Positions 38,042 to 47,895 of a DNA stretch of 64,000 nucleotides are shown in pieces. This stretch comes from Acidobacteria subdivision 2 bacterium RH1 MAG20 (GTDB lineage Bacteria; Acidobacteriota; Terriglobia; Terriglobales; Acidobacteriaceae): NCBI GenBank assembly GCA_002197545.1, contig NFUO01000467.1:1-64000 (forward strand), given 5' to 3'. The translations under genes were made by a program, and so were the position numbers. How positions within the stretch are numbered: the first letter of the stretch is position 1; each line of letters opens with the position of its first letter. The notes under the pieces are model-generated. The model had not been told where the DNA came from and did not search any database. It saw only the letters and a list, made by a program, of their open reading frames with translations.

Positions 38042-39601
38042 CTACTCCCACTCAATCGTCCCCGGCGGCTTCGACGTAATGTCGTAAACCACGCGGTTGA
38101 TTCCGCGGACTTCGCTCACAATTCGGCTCGAAATCGTTCGCAACACCTCGTAAGGCAAGGGAGCCCAGTCCGCCGTCATTCCATCTTCGGATTCCACCGC
38201 CCGCACCGCACAGGTATACGCATACGTCCGCTGGTCGCCCATGACGCCCACACTCTTCACCGGCAGCAGCACCGCAAATGACTGCCAGACCTTCCGGTAA
38301 AGTCCCGCCGCCTTGATCTCCGCGACGACAATCTCATCCGCCTCCTGCAACAAGGCGACGCGATCCGCAGTCACTTCACCCAAAATTCTCACGGCAAGTC
38401 CCGGCCCCGGAAACGGCTGCCGTTCCAGAATCTCCTCCGGCATCCCCAGGTCCCGGCCAATCCGCCGCACCTCATCCTTGAACAAATCCCGCAAAGGTTC
38501 AATCAACTTCAGCTTCATGTCCGCTGGCAGCCCACCGACATTGTGGTGACTCTTGATCGTATGCGAAGGCCCATGCACGCTCGATGACTCAATCACATCT
38601 GGATAAAGCGTCCCTTGCACCAGCCATGCGACCTCTTCGCCGACATGCTTTTCCGCCTCGAAAATCTTCTTCGCTTCATCGTCGAAGACGGCAATAAACT
38701 CATTGCCGATGACCTTCCGCTTCTTCTCCGGATCGGTCACGCCAGCCAGCTTTGCCAGAAACCGATCGCCAGCATCCACAGCCACGACGTTCAACCCAAG
38801 CTGTTCACGCATGGTCTTCTGCACCTTGGCAAACTCATCCTTGCGCAGCACGCCATTATTGACGAAGATGCAAGTCAACCGGTCCCCAATCGCCTTCGCC
38901 ACCAGAACCGCAGCAACCGACGAATCCACCCCGCCGCTCAGTCCGCAGATCGCATGACCACCGCCAACCTGGGTCTTTACCCGAGCAACTGTGGCCTGGA
39001 TAAAGTGCTCCGGTGTCCAATCCTGCTTCGCCCCGCATATATCCAGACAGAAGTTCTTCAATAGTTCCATTCCCTGCCGCGTATGAGCCACCTCAGGGTG
39101 AAACTGTACCGCCCAGATCCGCCGCGCCTCATCTGCAATGCCGGCCACGGCGTTCGCCGTCTTCGCCGTCAGCGAAAACCCATCGGGCAGCTTCTCGGCG
39201 TGGTCACCGTGCGACATCCACACATCCAGAGTTTGCGGCAGCCCACGAAACAGCGGGGTCTCCGCTACCACCGACACCTCGGCATGGCCATACTCCCGTG
39301 CCGAAGCCGCCTGCACCTTGCCTCCCATGTGATGCACGATAAACTGCAAGCCATAGCAAATTCCCAGCACCGGCAGACCCATTGCCAGCACCGCGGGGTC
39401 CGCCGCCGGCGCGTCCGCATCGTAAACTGAGCAGGGTCCACCCGAAAGAATCACGCCCTGCGGCTTCAGCTCCCGTACTTTTTCAAGCGAAGCCGTACAA
39501 GGCAACACCACGGAAAAAACGTTGAACTCCCGAATACGCCGCGCAATCAACTGCGTATATTGCGACCCAAAATCCAGAATGACTATCGTTGAAGTGTCCA
39601 C
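38042..39601 (-). CDS. guaA: GMP synthase, glutamine-hydrolysing
   Basis: A 519-residue GMP synthase converting XMP, ATP and glutamine to GMP. The N-terminal glutamine amidotransferase has C82 in LGICYGLQF and the histidine-glutamate pair in [10 protein letters not shown]. The ATP pyrophosphatase PP-loop is [12 protein letters not shown] (about 222-233). The C-terminal dimerisation domain ends [17 protein letters not shown], the normal family end. Length matches the family. Confidence 0.97.
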   Translation of the reverse strand: MDTSTIVILDFGSQYTQLIARRIREFNVFSVVLPCTASLEKVRELKPQGVILSGGPCSVYDADAPAADPAVLAMGLPVLGICYGLQFIVHHMGGKVQAASAREYGHAEVSVVAETPLFRGLPQTLDVWMSHGDHAEKLPDGFSLTAKTANAVAGIADEARRIWAVQFHPEVAHTRQGMELLKNFCLDICGAKQDWTPEHFIQATVARVKTQVGGGHAICGLSGGVDSSVAAVLVAKAIGDRLTCIFVNNGVLRKDEFAKVQKTMREQLGLNVVAVDAGDRFLAKLAGVTDPEKKRKVIGNEFIAVFDDEAKKIFEAEKHVGEEVAWLVQGTLYPDVIESSSVHGPSHTIKSHHNVGGLPADMKLKLIEPLRDLFKDEVRRIGRDLGMPEEILERQPFPGPGLAVRILGEVTADRVALLQEADEIVVAEIKAAGLYRKVWQSFAVLLPVKSVGVMGDQRTYAYTCAVRAVESEDGMTADWAPLPYEVLRTISSRIVSEVRGINRVVYDITSKPPGTIEWE

Positions 39602-39639
39602 GTAACCAGTGTAAATGCGACCACCCGAACCGCTTGCCC

Positions 39640-40590
39640 CTATCTCAGCGAGGAATCTCCACCTTCTTCATAGGCCCGCCAAAGCTCCAGATAAGCCACC
39701 AGCCGGGCCACATGGAAGAAGTCCGAAGCCACAAAATAAATCACCGTCACCGCTGCCCACCACCACGTCAGAAATTCCGGTGTCGCCACAGCCTCAAACG
39801 GCAGCGGAGTCGCCGAAAGTACCATCGCCAGCACAATCAGCGCAATCTTCACAATTCCCATTACCAGATTGATCTCCATCAGCTTCGACTTGAGCGGCCC
39901 CAACCGGAACGCCGCCGCAAAACTTCTGCCGACGCCCATGTCCCGCAGCATGGCCAGCAGCGGAGCCACGCTCAGCCCCCAGCTCGCAATCGCCCAAAGC
40001 GAAAACAACCCCAGCGCGCCTACAATCACCATCGCAAAATAGCCCACCAGGTTAGGCTCATTGCCAATAGCAATCGGTCCGGCAATATTCACTCTGGCCG
40101 CCAACTCCATACCCGCAAACCACACCGCAAAGCTCCCCAGCAACGCCACCACCCGCACCGTCTGCAGCACGATCAGCGTCCCTACTCGCGCATGAAGTCT
40201 GCCGTCTACCCTTCGCAGCACCACCGTCCGCCCTACCGATGACACCAGCACCCACACCACCACCATCGCAGGCCCCAACCACACCAACACCTGCAACACC
40301 GGAGGCAGCAGCACTACTATCGCATCCGTCAGCGTCTTTGCCGACCCCATCGCGTCCAGCACAGACATTCCCTTCAGCGCAACCATGTCTAACGGAACGG
40401 CCTTCAGAATTCGCGTCGCTTCGCACCACAACACCAGCAGCGCCGGAATCCCATACACCCACCGCCACAGCACCTCCAGCGCCGTCCACGAGGGATGCTT
40501 CCAGCATTGCGACAGCACATGCACAAATGACTGCGTTCCCCGCACCGTCCCCGCGGCAATCACTACGCCGTCCTGCGGCGACGCATCCAC
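39640..40590 (-). CDS. Polytopic membrane protein of unknown function
   Basis: A 316-residue membrane protein with about six hydrophobic segments (for example [51 protein letters not shown]). The last segments contain [20 protein letters not shown]. The start GTG overlaps the leuS stop by one base (TAGTG), so it is likely translated together with leuS. Family not recognised. Confidence 0.75.
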   Translation of the reverse strand: MDASPQDGVVIAAGTVRGTQSFVHVLSQCWKHPSWTALEVLWRWVYGIPALLVLWCEATRILKAVPLDMVALKGMSVLDAMGSAKTLTDAIVVLLPPVLQVLVWLGPAMVVVWVLVSSVGRTVVLRRVDGRLHARVGTLIVLQTVRVVALLGSFAVWFAGMELAARVNIAGPIAIGNEPNLVGYFAMVIVGALGLFSLWAIASWGLSVAPLLAMLRDMGVGRSFAAAFRLGPLKSKLMEINLVMGIVKIALIVLAMVLSATPLPFEAVATPEFLTWWWAAVTVIYFVASDFFHVARLVAYLELWRAYEEGGDSSLR

Positions 40591-43145
40591 TACTTCACCA
40601 CCAGATTCACCAGCTTGCCGGGCACCACAATCACCTTTACCACCGTCTTCCCTTCTGACCTTGCCACGACCTTCGCATCCGCCAGCGCCGCGGCCTTCAC
40701 CGCGTCCTCACGGCTGCCTACCGGAACCTTTACAACATTCACCAGCTTGCCATTCATCTGCACTGGAATCTCGATCTCGTCTTCTCGCAGAAGTTCTGCA
40801 TTCGCCACTGGCCACGGCACGCGAAACACGACTCCCTCGCCGCCAATCTGTTCCCACAGCTCTGCCGCAAAAAATGGAGCAAACGGAGCAAGCATCAGCA
40901 CCAGATTGCGAAACACCTCAGCCACCGCCGCCGCTGAAACTTCCCCTGCGTCAATCGCTGACTCTGATGCCACCACCTCATTGACCAGTTCCATCGTGGC
41001 TGCAATGGAAGTATTGAAATGCCAGCGACCGCTGAAATCCAGCGTAATCTTCGCAATCGTCTGGTGCAGCTTCCGCAGCAGCTTCTGCTCCCCAACAGAA
41101 CCTTTCCTTTCGTGCGAAATGCTTCCCGCAGAGTTTGAAGCAGCATATTTCGTCGTCAACCGGTACACCCGGCTCAAAAAACGGCTGATTCCCGCAACGC
41201 CATCTTCCTGCCACTCCAGGTCTTTATCCGGGGGAACCGCAAAAAGCGCATACATCCGCGTGGCGTCGGCGCCATACCGCGCAATCATGTCGTCGGGCGA
41301 AACCACGTTACCCTTCGACTTCGACATTTTCGCGCCGTCCTTGATGACCATTCCCTGGGTAAACAAACGCGATGCAGGCTCATCGTTTTCGATCATGCCA
41401 AGATCGCGCATCACCTTCGTCCAGAACCGGGAATAGATGAGGTGCAGAATCGCGTGCTCCACCCCGCCGATGTACTGATCGATTGGAAACCAGTAATTCG
41501 CCTTCTCACTCGCGAACGGCACGTTAGAATTCTTCGCATCCGTATAGCGGTAAAAGTACCAGCTCGAATCGACGAACGTGTCCATCGTGTCCGTCTCGCG
41601 GCGCGCGGGTCCACCGCACTTCGGGCAGGTCGTATTCACAAACTCCGGCACGCGGCCCAGTGGAGATCCGCCCTGCTGCGTGATGTCTACCTGAGGCGGC
41701 AGCACCACCGGCAATGCGCTCTCCGGCAGCGGAACCGGCTCTTCGCCGGAGCATTCGCAATAAACCATCGGAATCGGTGTGCCCCAATACCGCTGGCGGC
41801 TCACACCCCAATCCTTTAGACGATATGTAATCGTAGCTGTACCGAACCCATTTGCCTTGGCGAACCCGGCCATCTTCTGCTGAGCTTCCACGCAACTCTC
41901 GCCCGTCCATCCGCCCGAATCAACCAGCACGGCATCTTCTTCTGCCGTGTAAGGAAGCGTCACATCGCCAGCATCGACACGAGGAGCGATCACCTGCTTC
42001 ACGGCCAGGCCATACTTCTGGGCAAACTCAAAGTCCCGCACATCATGCGCCGGAACGCTCATGATCGCGCCCGTCCCGTAGTCCGCCAGAATATAGTTCG
42101 CCACCCAGATAGGTACCCGCTCGCCATTGAACGGATTGACCGCGAACCGTCCCGTGTCCACCCCATGCTTCTCAATCTCGCCGACATCCCCGGCCTCACG
42201 AGCCTTGGTCTGCTGGGCCAGCAACTCATCAATTCTTCCCGCGAGCGTTGCATCCTCAGCAGCAAACGCCTTTGCCACGGCATGTTCCGGAGCGAGCTGC
42301 ACCGAGGTAGCCCCGAAGATCGTATCCACTCGCGTCGTAAACACCGTAATCTTCGAGCAATCCGCCGCCTTCACCTCGCCATCGACCGCGAAGTCGACCA
42401 GAGCGCCCTCGCTCCGTCCAATCCAGTTCCGCTGCATGGTCCGCACCTTCTCCGGCCAGCCATCCAGCTTCTCCAGTCCATCCAGCAACTCATCCGAATA
42501 CTTCGTGATGCACAGAAACCACTGGGTCAGATCCCGCTGTTCGACGATCGTGTCCTCATGCCGCCAGCAGACGCCCCGCCCTTTGGAATCCAGAATCACC
42601 TGCTCATTGGCCAGCACTGTCTGGCACTCGGGACACCAGTTCACCTTGCTCTTCTTCCGATAAGCCAGTCCGGCGTCGTACATCTTCAAAAAGAACCACT
42701 GGTTCCACCGGTAGTACTCCGGCAGGCAGGTCGTGACCTCCGTGGCCCAGTCGTAGCTCAGGCCAAGCCGCTGCATCTGTTTCCGCATCGCGGCAATGTT
42801 CGCGAGCGTCCACTCGCGCGGAGGCGTGTTGTTCTTCAGCGCGGCATTCTCCGCCGGCAGCCCAAATGCATCCCATCCCATCGGATGCAGCACGTTGTAC
42901 CCGCGCATCCACATATGACGTGCCAGCGCGTCGCCAATCGCATAGTTCCGCACATGCCCCATGTGCAACTGCCCGCTTGGGTAGGGCAGCATCTCGATGC
43001 AGTAGTACTTCGGCTTTCCGGCATCGTGCCCTTCGGCGGCATACAAAGCCGGATCTGCGTCCCATCGCTGCTGCCACTTCGGTTCAATCTCCGCCGGGTT
43101 ATACCGCGCCTGCTTCTCGATCTCGTTTGTCTGCATCTCTGGCAT
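40590..43145 (-). CDS. leuS: Leucyl-tRNA synthetase
   Basis: An 851-residue class Ia synthetase charging tRNA-Leu. The HIGH motif appears as PSGQLHMGHVRNYAIGD, KMSKS as KDGAKMSKSKGNVVSPDDMI, and the CP1 editing domain contains TRVDTIFGATS. A zinc-ribbon-like CPECQTVLANEQV and a second TCPKCGGPARRETDTMDTFV motif are present. The start at MPEMQTNEIEKQ is preferred over a longer frame; the ATG three codons later is also possible. The membrane protein gene follows with a one-base overlap. Confidence 0.96.
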   Translation of the reverse strand: MPEMQTNEIEKQARYNPAEIEPKWQQRWDADPALYAAEGHDAGKPKYYCIEMLPYPSGQLHMGHVRNYAIGDALARHMWMRGYNVLHPMGWDAFGLPAENAALKNNTPPREWTLANIAAMRKQMQRLGLSYDWATEVTTCLPEYYRWNQWFFLKMYDAGLAYRKKSKVNWCPECQTVLANEQVILDSKGRGVCWRHEDTIVEQRDLTQWFLCITKYSDELLDGLEKLDGWPEKVRTMQRNWIGRSEGALVDFAVDGEVKAADCSKITVFTTRVDTIFGATSVQLAPEHAVAKAFAAEDATLAGRIDELLAQQTKAREAGDVGEIEKHGVDTGRFAVNPFNGERVPIWVANYILADYGTGAIMSVPAHDVRDFEFAQKYGLAVKQVIAPRVDAGDVTLPYTAEEDAVLVDSGGWTGESCVEAQQKMAGFAKANGFGTATITYRLKDWGVSRQRYWGTPIPMVYCECSGEEPVPLPESALPVVLPPQVDITQQGGSPLGRVPEFVNTTCPKCGGPARRETDTMDTFVDSSWYFYRYTDAKNSNVPFASEKANYWFPIDQYIGGVEHAILHLIYSRFWTKVMRDLGMIENDEPASRLFTQGMVIKDGAKMSKSKGNVVSPDDMIARYGADATRMYALFAVPPDKDLEWQEDGVAGISRFLSRVYRLTTKYAASNSAGSISHERKGSVGEQKLLRKLHQTIAKITLDFSGRWHFNTSIAATMELVNEVVASESAIDAGEVSAAAVAEVFRNLVLMLAPFAPFFAAELWEQIGGEGVVFRVPWPVANAELLREDEIEIPVQMNGKLVNVVKVPVGSREDAVKAAALADAKVVARSEGKTVVKVIVVPGKLVNLVVK

Positions 43146-43216
43146 AGAACTTGATTGTAAAGAAAACCACGCCAATACTGCTGACGACCACTCTCTTCAT
43201 TACAAATTCCGGCCAA

Positions 43217-45103
43217 TCACTGCCCTTGCGCCCCCTTGGCCTTCCACGGAGCAAACCCGTTCTCAACCCCCTCCAATGCCGGTGCCAACGACGGAAAATG
43301 TCGCAGCAACACCGTAGAGAGCGTGGTGTCCCTGATCCAGTCCATCCCCGCCTTGCTGTAAACATCTTCGGTAAAGTCAGTCGTAAAGAAGCGATCGCTG
43401 TTCAATCGTCGCGACGCCATCAATATGAAGATACGGAAGGCCGTATCGCTGAAGCCAAACCCTTCCGGCGGCTTCTCCGCAAACAGACCCACAATCAAAT
43501 CCACCATATCGATATCGTTGTTGTAGACCCGCCGTATCTCCTCCCGCCACACCGCATTCTCGGTAAGCTCCTCAAACGTCGTTACCGGCCGCAAATTTAG
43601 CAGCTTACGGAACTTCGTATATCGCGGAACTCCCAGCTCGCGGCAGCGCATAATATCGTGCGCCGCAATATCCATCAGAATCCCATCCGGTCTCACGAAG
43701 TGCTGCAACGTCTTCGGATAGTTATGCAGCACTACTGCTCCCGGATTCATTAGGCCAAACGAATAGAACAGATCATCAATGTGGATGCTGTCGCAGATAT
43801 TCTGCGCGTCATTGCCAGCGATTTGCTGAAAATTCAACCGCTGCAGCACTTCGCCCGTCTCCCGCGACCAGAACGTAATATCGTCAGGAATCAGCGGATG
43901 CATCCGATACACCGCCACAAACTCCTCCGTCAGCGAGTAAGGGACGCCAAAATGGTCGGTCGCAGACCCTGGAATCCCGCTCACCAGCTCACTCCCGCTC
44001 AGTCTGCCAAACAGGTTCTTGATCCGCTCCCCCGCCAGCCCCCACCAGTTCGCGCGCATCGCAATCTGCAGCACCGGATGCCCCAGAATCGCCGTCGTCC
44101 ACTCCACTGTATGAATCTTCGCAATAATCGCGGCGTTGATAAGCCGCGCATGTTCAAACAAGTCATCATCGTCCCACTCCGGATACTCCTGTTTCAGCCT
44201 GTCGCAGATCGCATTGTGCTCCAGCGTGAATAACGTATAGAAGAGTTCAAGTCCCACCCACCATCCCACCAGCGCAGCCGACTGCAACTGCACCAGCGCA
44301 TTCGGGTCAGGATGCACCAGATGGTCCTTGCCCACAAAAATCTTGCCATTCATCCCGGTCCGCGCCTTTGCCCGATAGTCCGCCGTGCTGCCATAAAGTT
44401 GCGAGCCATCCCACCAGTGCGTCTCGGTGTTGACATAGGTAAGCGGCTTCCCTTCATCCGCAGCCGTCCGCGTCGGGTCCGGCATAACCCGCAGAATCCG
44501 CATGGGATCCTCATGCCAGGTATCAGCCTGCGCCAGCGGAACCTGCCACGAGTCCTCCTTGATGCTCTTGCCATGACTGAACCAGTCGCGAATCTGAAAC
44601 TGCAGCCACGCCGCCGCCAGCAGATTCAAGGTCTTCGCCGGAGTAAACTCGTTTCTCGTCATCAGCTCAAGGCTCACCACCCTGGGACTCGGCGTCATCA
44701 GATCAGGCTGCTTGTCCTGCCACGTCTCGTCCAGCGGAACGTTTCGCCCAAACCGCGAACCCGCGCTCCCCATGAATGGACATTTCAAATCATTGAACGT
44801 GCCGTCCGGCCTACGAGCCGTCACCACATTCGGATAAACCGGCTGAGTTTCCAGCACAGTGCCCGGCGTATTGGTGTCGGTAAGGTTCTTCTCCCGCAGC
44901 GTATTCCGCACCCCAGCCAGCACAGTCAAAGCCAGCGGAGTAGGCAACGCCGGCCACCCGGTTTTCTGATCAACCAGCACGCAAGCCCGGTTGTACATGT
45001 CAACAAGCGCCCGTTTGCATCGAGCACTGCGAAGAACCTTTATCGCCGCAACAGCCGCAAGTGCACCACCGGCCGCAATTCCAGCTGCTATTAGCACTTT
45101 CAT
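43217..45103 (-). CDS. Haem peroxidase of the cyclooxygenase/alpha-dioxygenase superfamily
   Basis: A 628-residue animal-type haem peroxidase with an N-terminal membrane segment (residues 1-24). Family motifs are LAAAWLQFQIRDWFSHGKS, WWDGSQLYG, LFTLEHNAICDRLKQEYPEW, AKIHTVEWTTAILGHP and EEFVAVYRMHPLIPDD. The last has Y399 and H402 in the spacing of the catalytic tyrosine and proximal haem histidine of cyclooxygenases and plant alpha-dioxygenases. The distal histidine of plant enzymes (I-H-D-W) is replaced by R172 (CGC). A fatty-acid oxygenase role is therefore possible, but the change may alter or abolish activity. Confidence 0.85.
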   Translation of the reverse strand: MKVLIAAGIAAGGALAAVAAIKVLRSARCKRALVDMYNRACVLVDQKTGWPALPTPLALTVLAGVRNTLREKNLTDTNTPGTVLETQPVYPNVVTARRPDGTFNDLKCPFMGSAGSRFGRNVPLDETWQDKQPDLMTPSPRVVSLELMTRNEFTPAKTLNLLAAAWLQFQIRDWFSHGKSIKEDSWQVPLAQADTWHEDPMRILRVMPDPTRTAADEGKPLTYVNTETHWWDGSQLYGSTADYRAKARTGMNGKIFVGKDHLVHPDPNALVQLQSAALVGWWVGLELFYTLFTLEHNAICDRLKQEYPEWDDDDLFEHARLINAAIIAKIHTVEWTTAILGHPVLQIAMRANWWGLAGERIKNLFGRLSGSELVSGIPGSATDHFGVPYSLTEEFVAVYRMHPLIPDDITFWSRETGEVLQRLNFQQIAGNDAQNICDSIHIDDLFYSFGLMNPGAVVLHNYPKTLQHFVRPDGILMDIAAHDIMRCRELGVPRYTKFRKLLNLRPVTTFEELTENAVWREEIRRVYNNDIDMVDLIVGLFAEKPPEGFGFSDTAFRIFILMASRRLNSDRFFTTDFTEDVYSKAGMDWIRDTTLSTVLLRHFPSLAPALEGVENGFAPWKAKGAQGQ

Positions 45104-45231
45104 GGCAGTGTCCTCAATGACACATCTATCGCTTCAAAAAAAGCGGGCCCGAAACTGCACGGCAATATTAGAACTGTCTACCCAACGAAGCAACTGGATT
45201 GCTACGAGCGTCCCCCTACAGCATCCAGCAA

Positions 45232-46041
45232 CTAATCCTGCATCTCGTTCAACTTTTCTTCCAGATCCTTCAAACTCTGCAGAACATCCTTCACCGCATA
45301 GCCCGCAGGCGCACGAAACAAAGCCGGGGCAGGCTCAGCGCGCGAAAAATTAGCCAGTTCAATCGTCATCTCGCCCGAACGTGGATCCTCCCACTGCTCC
45401 TTCATCACCAGCTTCAAATCCGGAGACGTCCATACTTCCCGCGTCTTCGTAATAGAAGCATCGTTGCCTGATCGTCCCGCCGGCACAATCGTCTTCGTCT
45501 TCGACACCGCCACCAGCAAACCCTGTACCGTATCCGTTCCCAGATCCTCCGTCGTAATCATCGGCTGAGGCCGGGTCGATACTGTTGCCGACCGCGAAGG
45601 GTTCGCCTTTGCCTGCTGCCTCTTCGGCCCCTGTGGAATCTTCACCAGCATGGCGGTCTTGTTCCCGCCCTTTGCGCCCTGAATCCACGTTGTAAACGTA
45701 TGGGCCACAGGGTCCAGCACAAAGACCATTACCCCATCGGGATCGCCATTCTGCCCATTCGCCATGCGGCGCTCCACCCGTACCCTTCCCTGAGAGTCCC
45801 GCGCTACCGAATGGTGCCCCTGATGCGAAATCGTCGTTCCATCCGCCAGCTTTCGGATGTTGCTTCTCACCTGGACGGCCGAATAAGGCTGTCCAATCAC
45901 TGGTTCAGCCAGCAGGGTATGCAGTAACCCTCCGTTGGCGATCACCTCCTTCGGTCCGCTATCCGGCGCAATCTGCGCTCCGGCTAAGCAACTCAACAGC
46001 CCCAATCCCAGCATTCCAGCCAATAACCGCAGTCGTATCAT
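45232..46041 (-). CDS. Exported hypothetical protein
   Basis: A 269-residue protein with a signal peptide (LRLLAGMLGLGLLSCLAGAQ). The mature part is mostly beta (GVMVFVLDPVAHTFTTWIQG), with TISHQGHHSVARDSQGRVRV in the first third and REVWTSPDLKLVMKEQWEDP near the end, and a C-terminal coiled stretch LQSLKDLEEKLNEMQ. Similar acidobacterial proteins have no known role. The start was set by the signal peptide; a longer frame adds 25 residues. Confidence 0.7.
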   Translation of the reverse strand: MIRLRLLAGMLGLGLLSCLAGAQIAPDSGPKEVIANGGLLHTLLAEPVIGQPYSAVQVRSNIRKLADGTTISHQGHHSVARDSQGRVRVERRMANGQNGDPDGVMVFVLDPVAHTFTTWIQGAKGGNKTAMLVKIPQGPKRQQAKANPSRSATVSTRPQPMITTEDLGTDTVQGLLVAVSKTKTIVPAGRSGNDASITKTREVWTSPDLKLVMKEQWEDPRSGEMTIELANFSRAEPAPALFRAPAGYAVKDVLQSLKDLEEKLNEMQD

Positions 46042-46227
46042 TCTGATCCTCGTCACTCCCGCAAATGGGTGCCTAAATATTTCCCGCTTCCCTGACCCGG
46101 TCAAGTAAAGATTCAACGGTGCTGGCAGAGACTAAATTTGCCTCGGCATAAGTCAGTTTCTGATAAAAGGACTACACTCTAGCCGAAGACAGTCTGCTGC
46201 GCACCTATACAAGCAAAGGGAAATGTT

Positions 46228-47145
46228 GTGTACTGGAGATTTGTCAGACGCGGGCCAGCAAGTTCACACTGTCAGACGTCTGGAATATTTCTGTTCTCAA
46301 CGCTCGCCCTCACTGTCTTCGTCTCATTGCCTTGCCTGGGGATGCCATTTCAGGGGCAGTCCGCCGCAACCGTTCCCCTTCCTGTAGTCGCTGCGGCAAC
46401 GTTCCCTCCGCAACAGACACTGGGAATCACTGGAGAGACGCATCCTTCAATCAAGCCGCTTGCAAAGGAAGCCGCTGCGACTTCTCCTGTGATCGTGATC
46501 GGATTTCTGGGAGGTCATGTAAAAAAGAACAACGCCATACACCGCGAAGTCCAGCTTGCCATGCATCTACGCCAGAACCACCCAGTCGGGGTCTATGTAC
46601 AGGTATTTCAAAATTCGCATGGGCAAAGAGCATTTGACGAGATTCTGCATCTGCTGGACGTAAACCACGATGGAACGATAAGCCCGGCGGAAAAGCAACA
46701 CGCCCGCATCATCCTCTACGGACATAGCTGGGGAGCCTCGGAAACTGTCACGATGGCCCGCCAACTCCAGACCGATCAAATCCCTGTCCTGCTGACCATC
46801 CTCGTGGACAGGGTCTCCAAGATTGGAGAAGGAGACCCACGCATACCGGCGAACGTAGCTCAAGCCGTCAACTTCTATCAATTGGACGGCCTTCTTCACG
46901 GCCGGCGCACAATCCGTGCCGCAGATCCAGCCAGCACGCAGATCATCGGAAACTATCAATTCGACTACAAGGACACTCACATCTCCTGCGATCAATATCC
47001 CTGGTATGCCCGGCTCTTCATGGGACCGCATATCGAGATCGAAAACGATCCTCGCGTCTGGAACCAGGTGGAATCGCTGATCCGCGCGAAACTGCCGCCA
47101 AAAAAAGTTACCACGACCGCGACGCTTCTTGGACAGTCCCAGTAA
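46228..47145 (+). CDS. Exported lipase-like protein with an EF-hand
   Basis: A 305-residue protein with an N-terminal hydrophobic segment (FLFSTLALTVFVSLPCLGMP) and an alpha/beta-hydrolase-type core: VIVIGFLGGHVKKNN (strand and oxyanion turn) and ILYGHSWGASETVTMA with the serine in GHSWG. Between these a canonical EF-hand loop DVNHDGTISPAE is inserted, which suggests calcium binding. A catalytic acid and histidine cannot be assigned with certainty. The start is GTG with AAAGGGAAA upstream. It lies six bases before a CPBP gene and may be cotranscribed. Confidence 0.72.
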   Translation: MYWRFVRRGPASSHCQTSGIFLFSTLALTVFVSLPCLGMPFQGQSAATVPLPVVAAATFPPQQTLGITGETHPSIKPLAKEAAATSPVIVIGFLGGHVKKNNAIHREVQLAMHLRQNHPVGVYVQVFQNSHGQRAFDEILHLLDVNHDGTISPAEKQHARIILYGHSWGASETVTMARQLQTDQIPVLLTILVDRVSKIGEGDPRIPANVAQAVNFYQLDGLLHGRRTIRAADPASTQIIGNYQFDYKDTHISCDQYPWYARLFMGPHIEIENDPRVWNQVESLIRAKLPPKKVTTTATLLGQSQ

Positions 47146-47151
47146 ACCGCA

Positions 47152-47895
47152 ATGCAATCCGGCATCGAAAACTCCGGCGTCATACGATCCAAACAACGCG
47201 ATCTCCTCGAACTCTCCGTCGGATACATACTCATTCTGCTCGTCATCTGGACGCCTCGCCCCTGGCAGAGACCGCTCTATCTGGCAGCCATCGTCTGGAT
47301 CGCAGTGGTCACCTGCATCTCCTTCGACGGCTGGAGAACCATTGGCCTGCGCGTCTCCGCCCCTCTACGTTCGGTCTGGATCGTCGGCGCGGCGCTCACA
47401 CTTGCAGCAGTTTCAGTCGCAACTGCCGCCAGACTCAACACTCTGCATCTGCCCGACAGCACCGTCCTGTTCATCCAACGTTACTGGGGCTACGCAATCT
47501 GGGCCTGCTTGCAGCAGTTTCTCCTGCAGGACTTCTTCCTTCTGCGACTGTTGCGCCTGCTGCCCACCAAAACAGTCGCCGTCATCGCCGCCGCGTTCCT
47601 CTTCGCACTCGCACACCTGCCAAACCCCATCCTCACACCCATCACCCTGCTCTGGGGCTTCGCAAGCTGCCTGCTATTCCTTCGCTACCGTAATCTTTAC
47701 CCATTAGCTTTAGCGCATGCCATCCTCGGCATCTGCGTGGCCATCACCATCCCCGGCCCGGTGAACCACAACATGCGCGTCGGACTTGGTTACCTGACTT
47801 ACCGCCCCTACATATCTCATCATCTCAGCCAGAACGACCATATCGTATCCACCAATGCATGCGTGGTCGCAGACGCACCCACCCGCCGATCCTGA
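47152..47895 (+). CDS. CPBP-family membrane protein lacking the catalytic glutamates
   Basis: A 247-residue polytopic protein with about seven hydrophobic segments. The CPBP layout is seen, but motif one, normally EExxxR, reads LQQFLLQDFFLLRLL, with both glutamates as glutamine. The later histidine motifs are kept (FALAHLPNPI and LALAHAILGICV). It may be a non-proteolytic member. Its last 25 codons overlap the converging CPBP gene by 76 bases. Confidence 0.78.
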   Translation: MQSGIENSGVIRSKQRDLLELSVGYILILLVIWTPRPWQRPLYLAAIVWIAVVTCISFDGWRTIGLRVSAPLRSVWIVGAALTLAAVSVATAARLNTLHLPDSTVLFIQRYWGYAIWACLQQFLLQDFFLLRLLRLLPTKTVAVIAAAFLFALAHLPNPILTPITLLWGFASCLLFLRYRNLYPLALAHAILGICVAITIPGPVNHNMRVGLGYLTYRPYISHHLSQNDHIVSTNACVVADAPTRRS

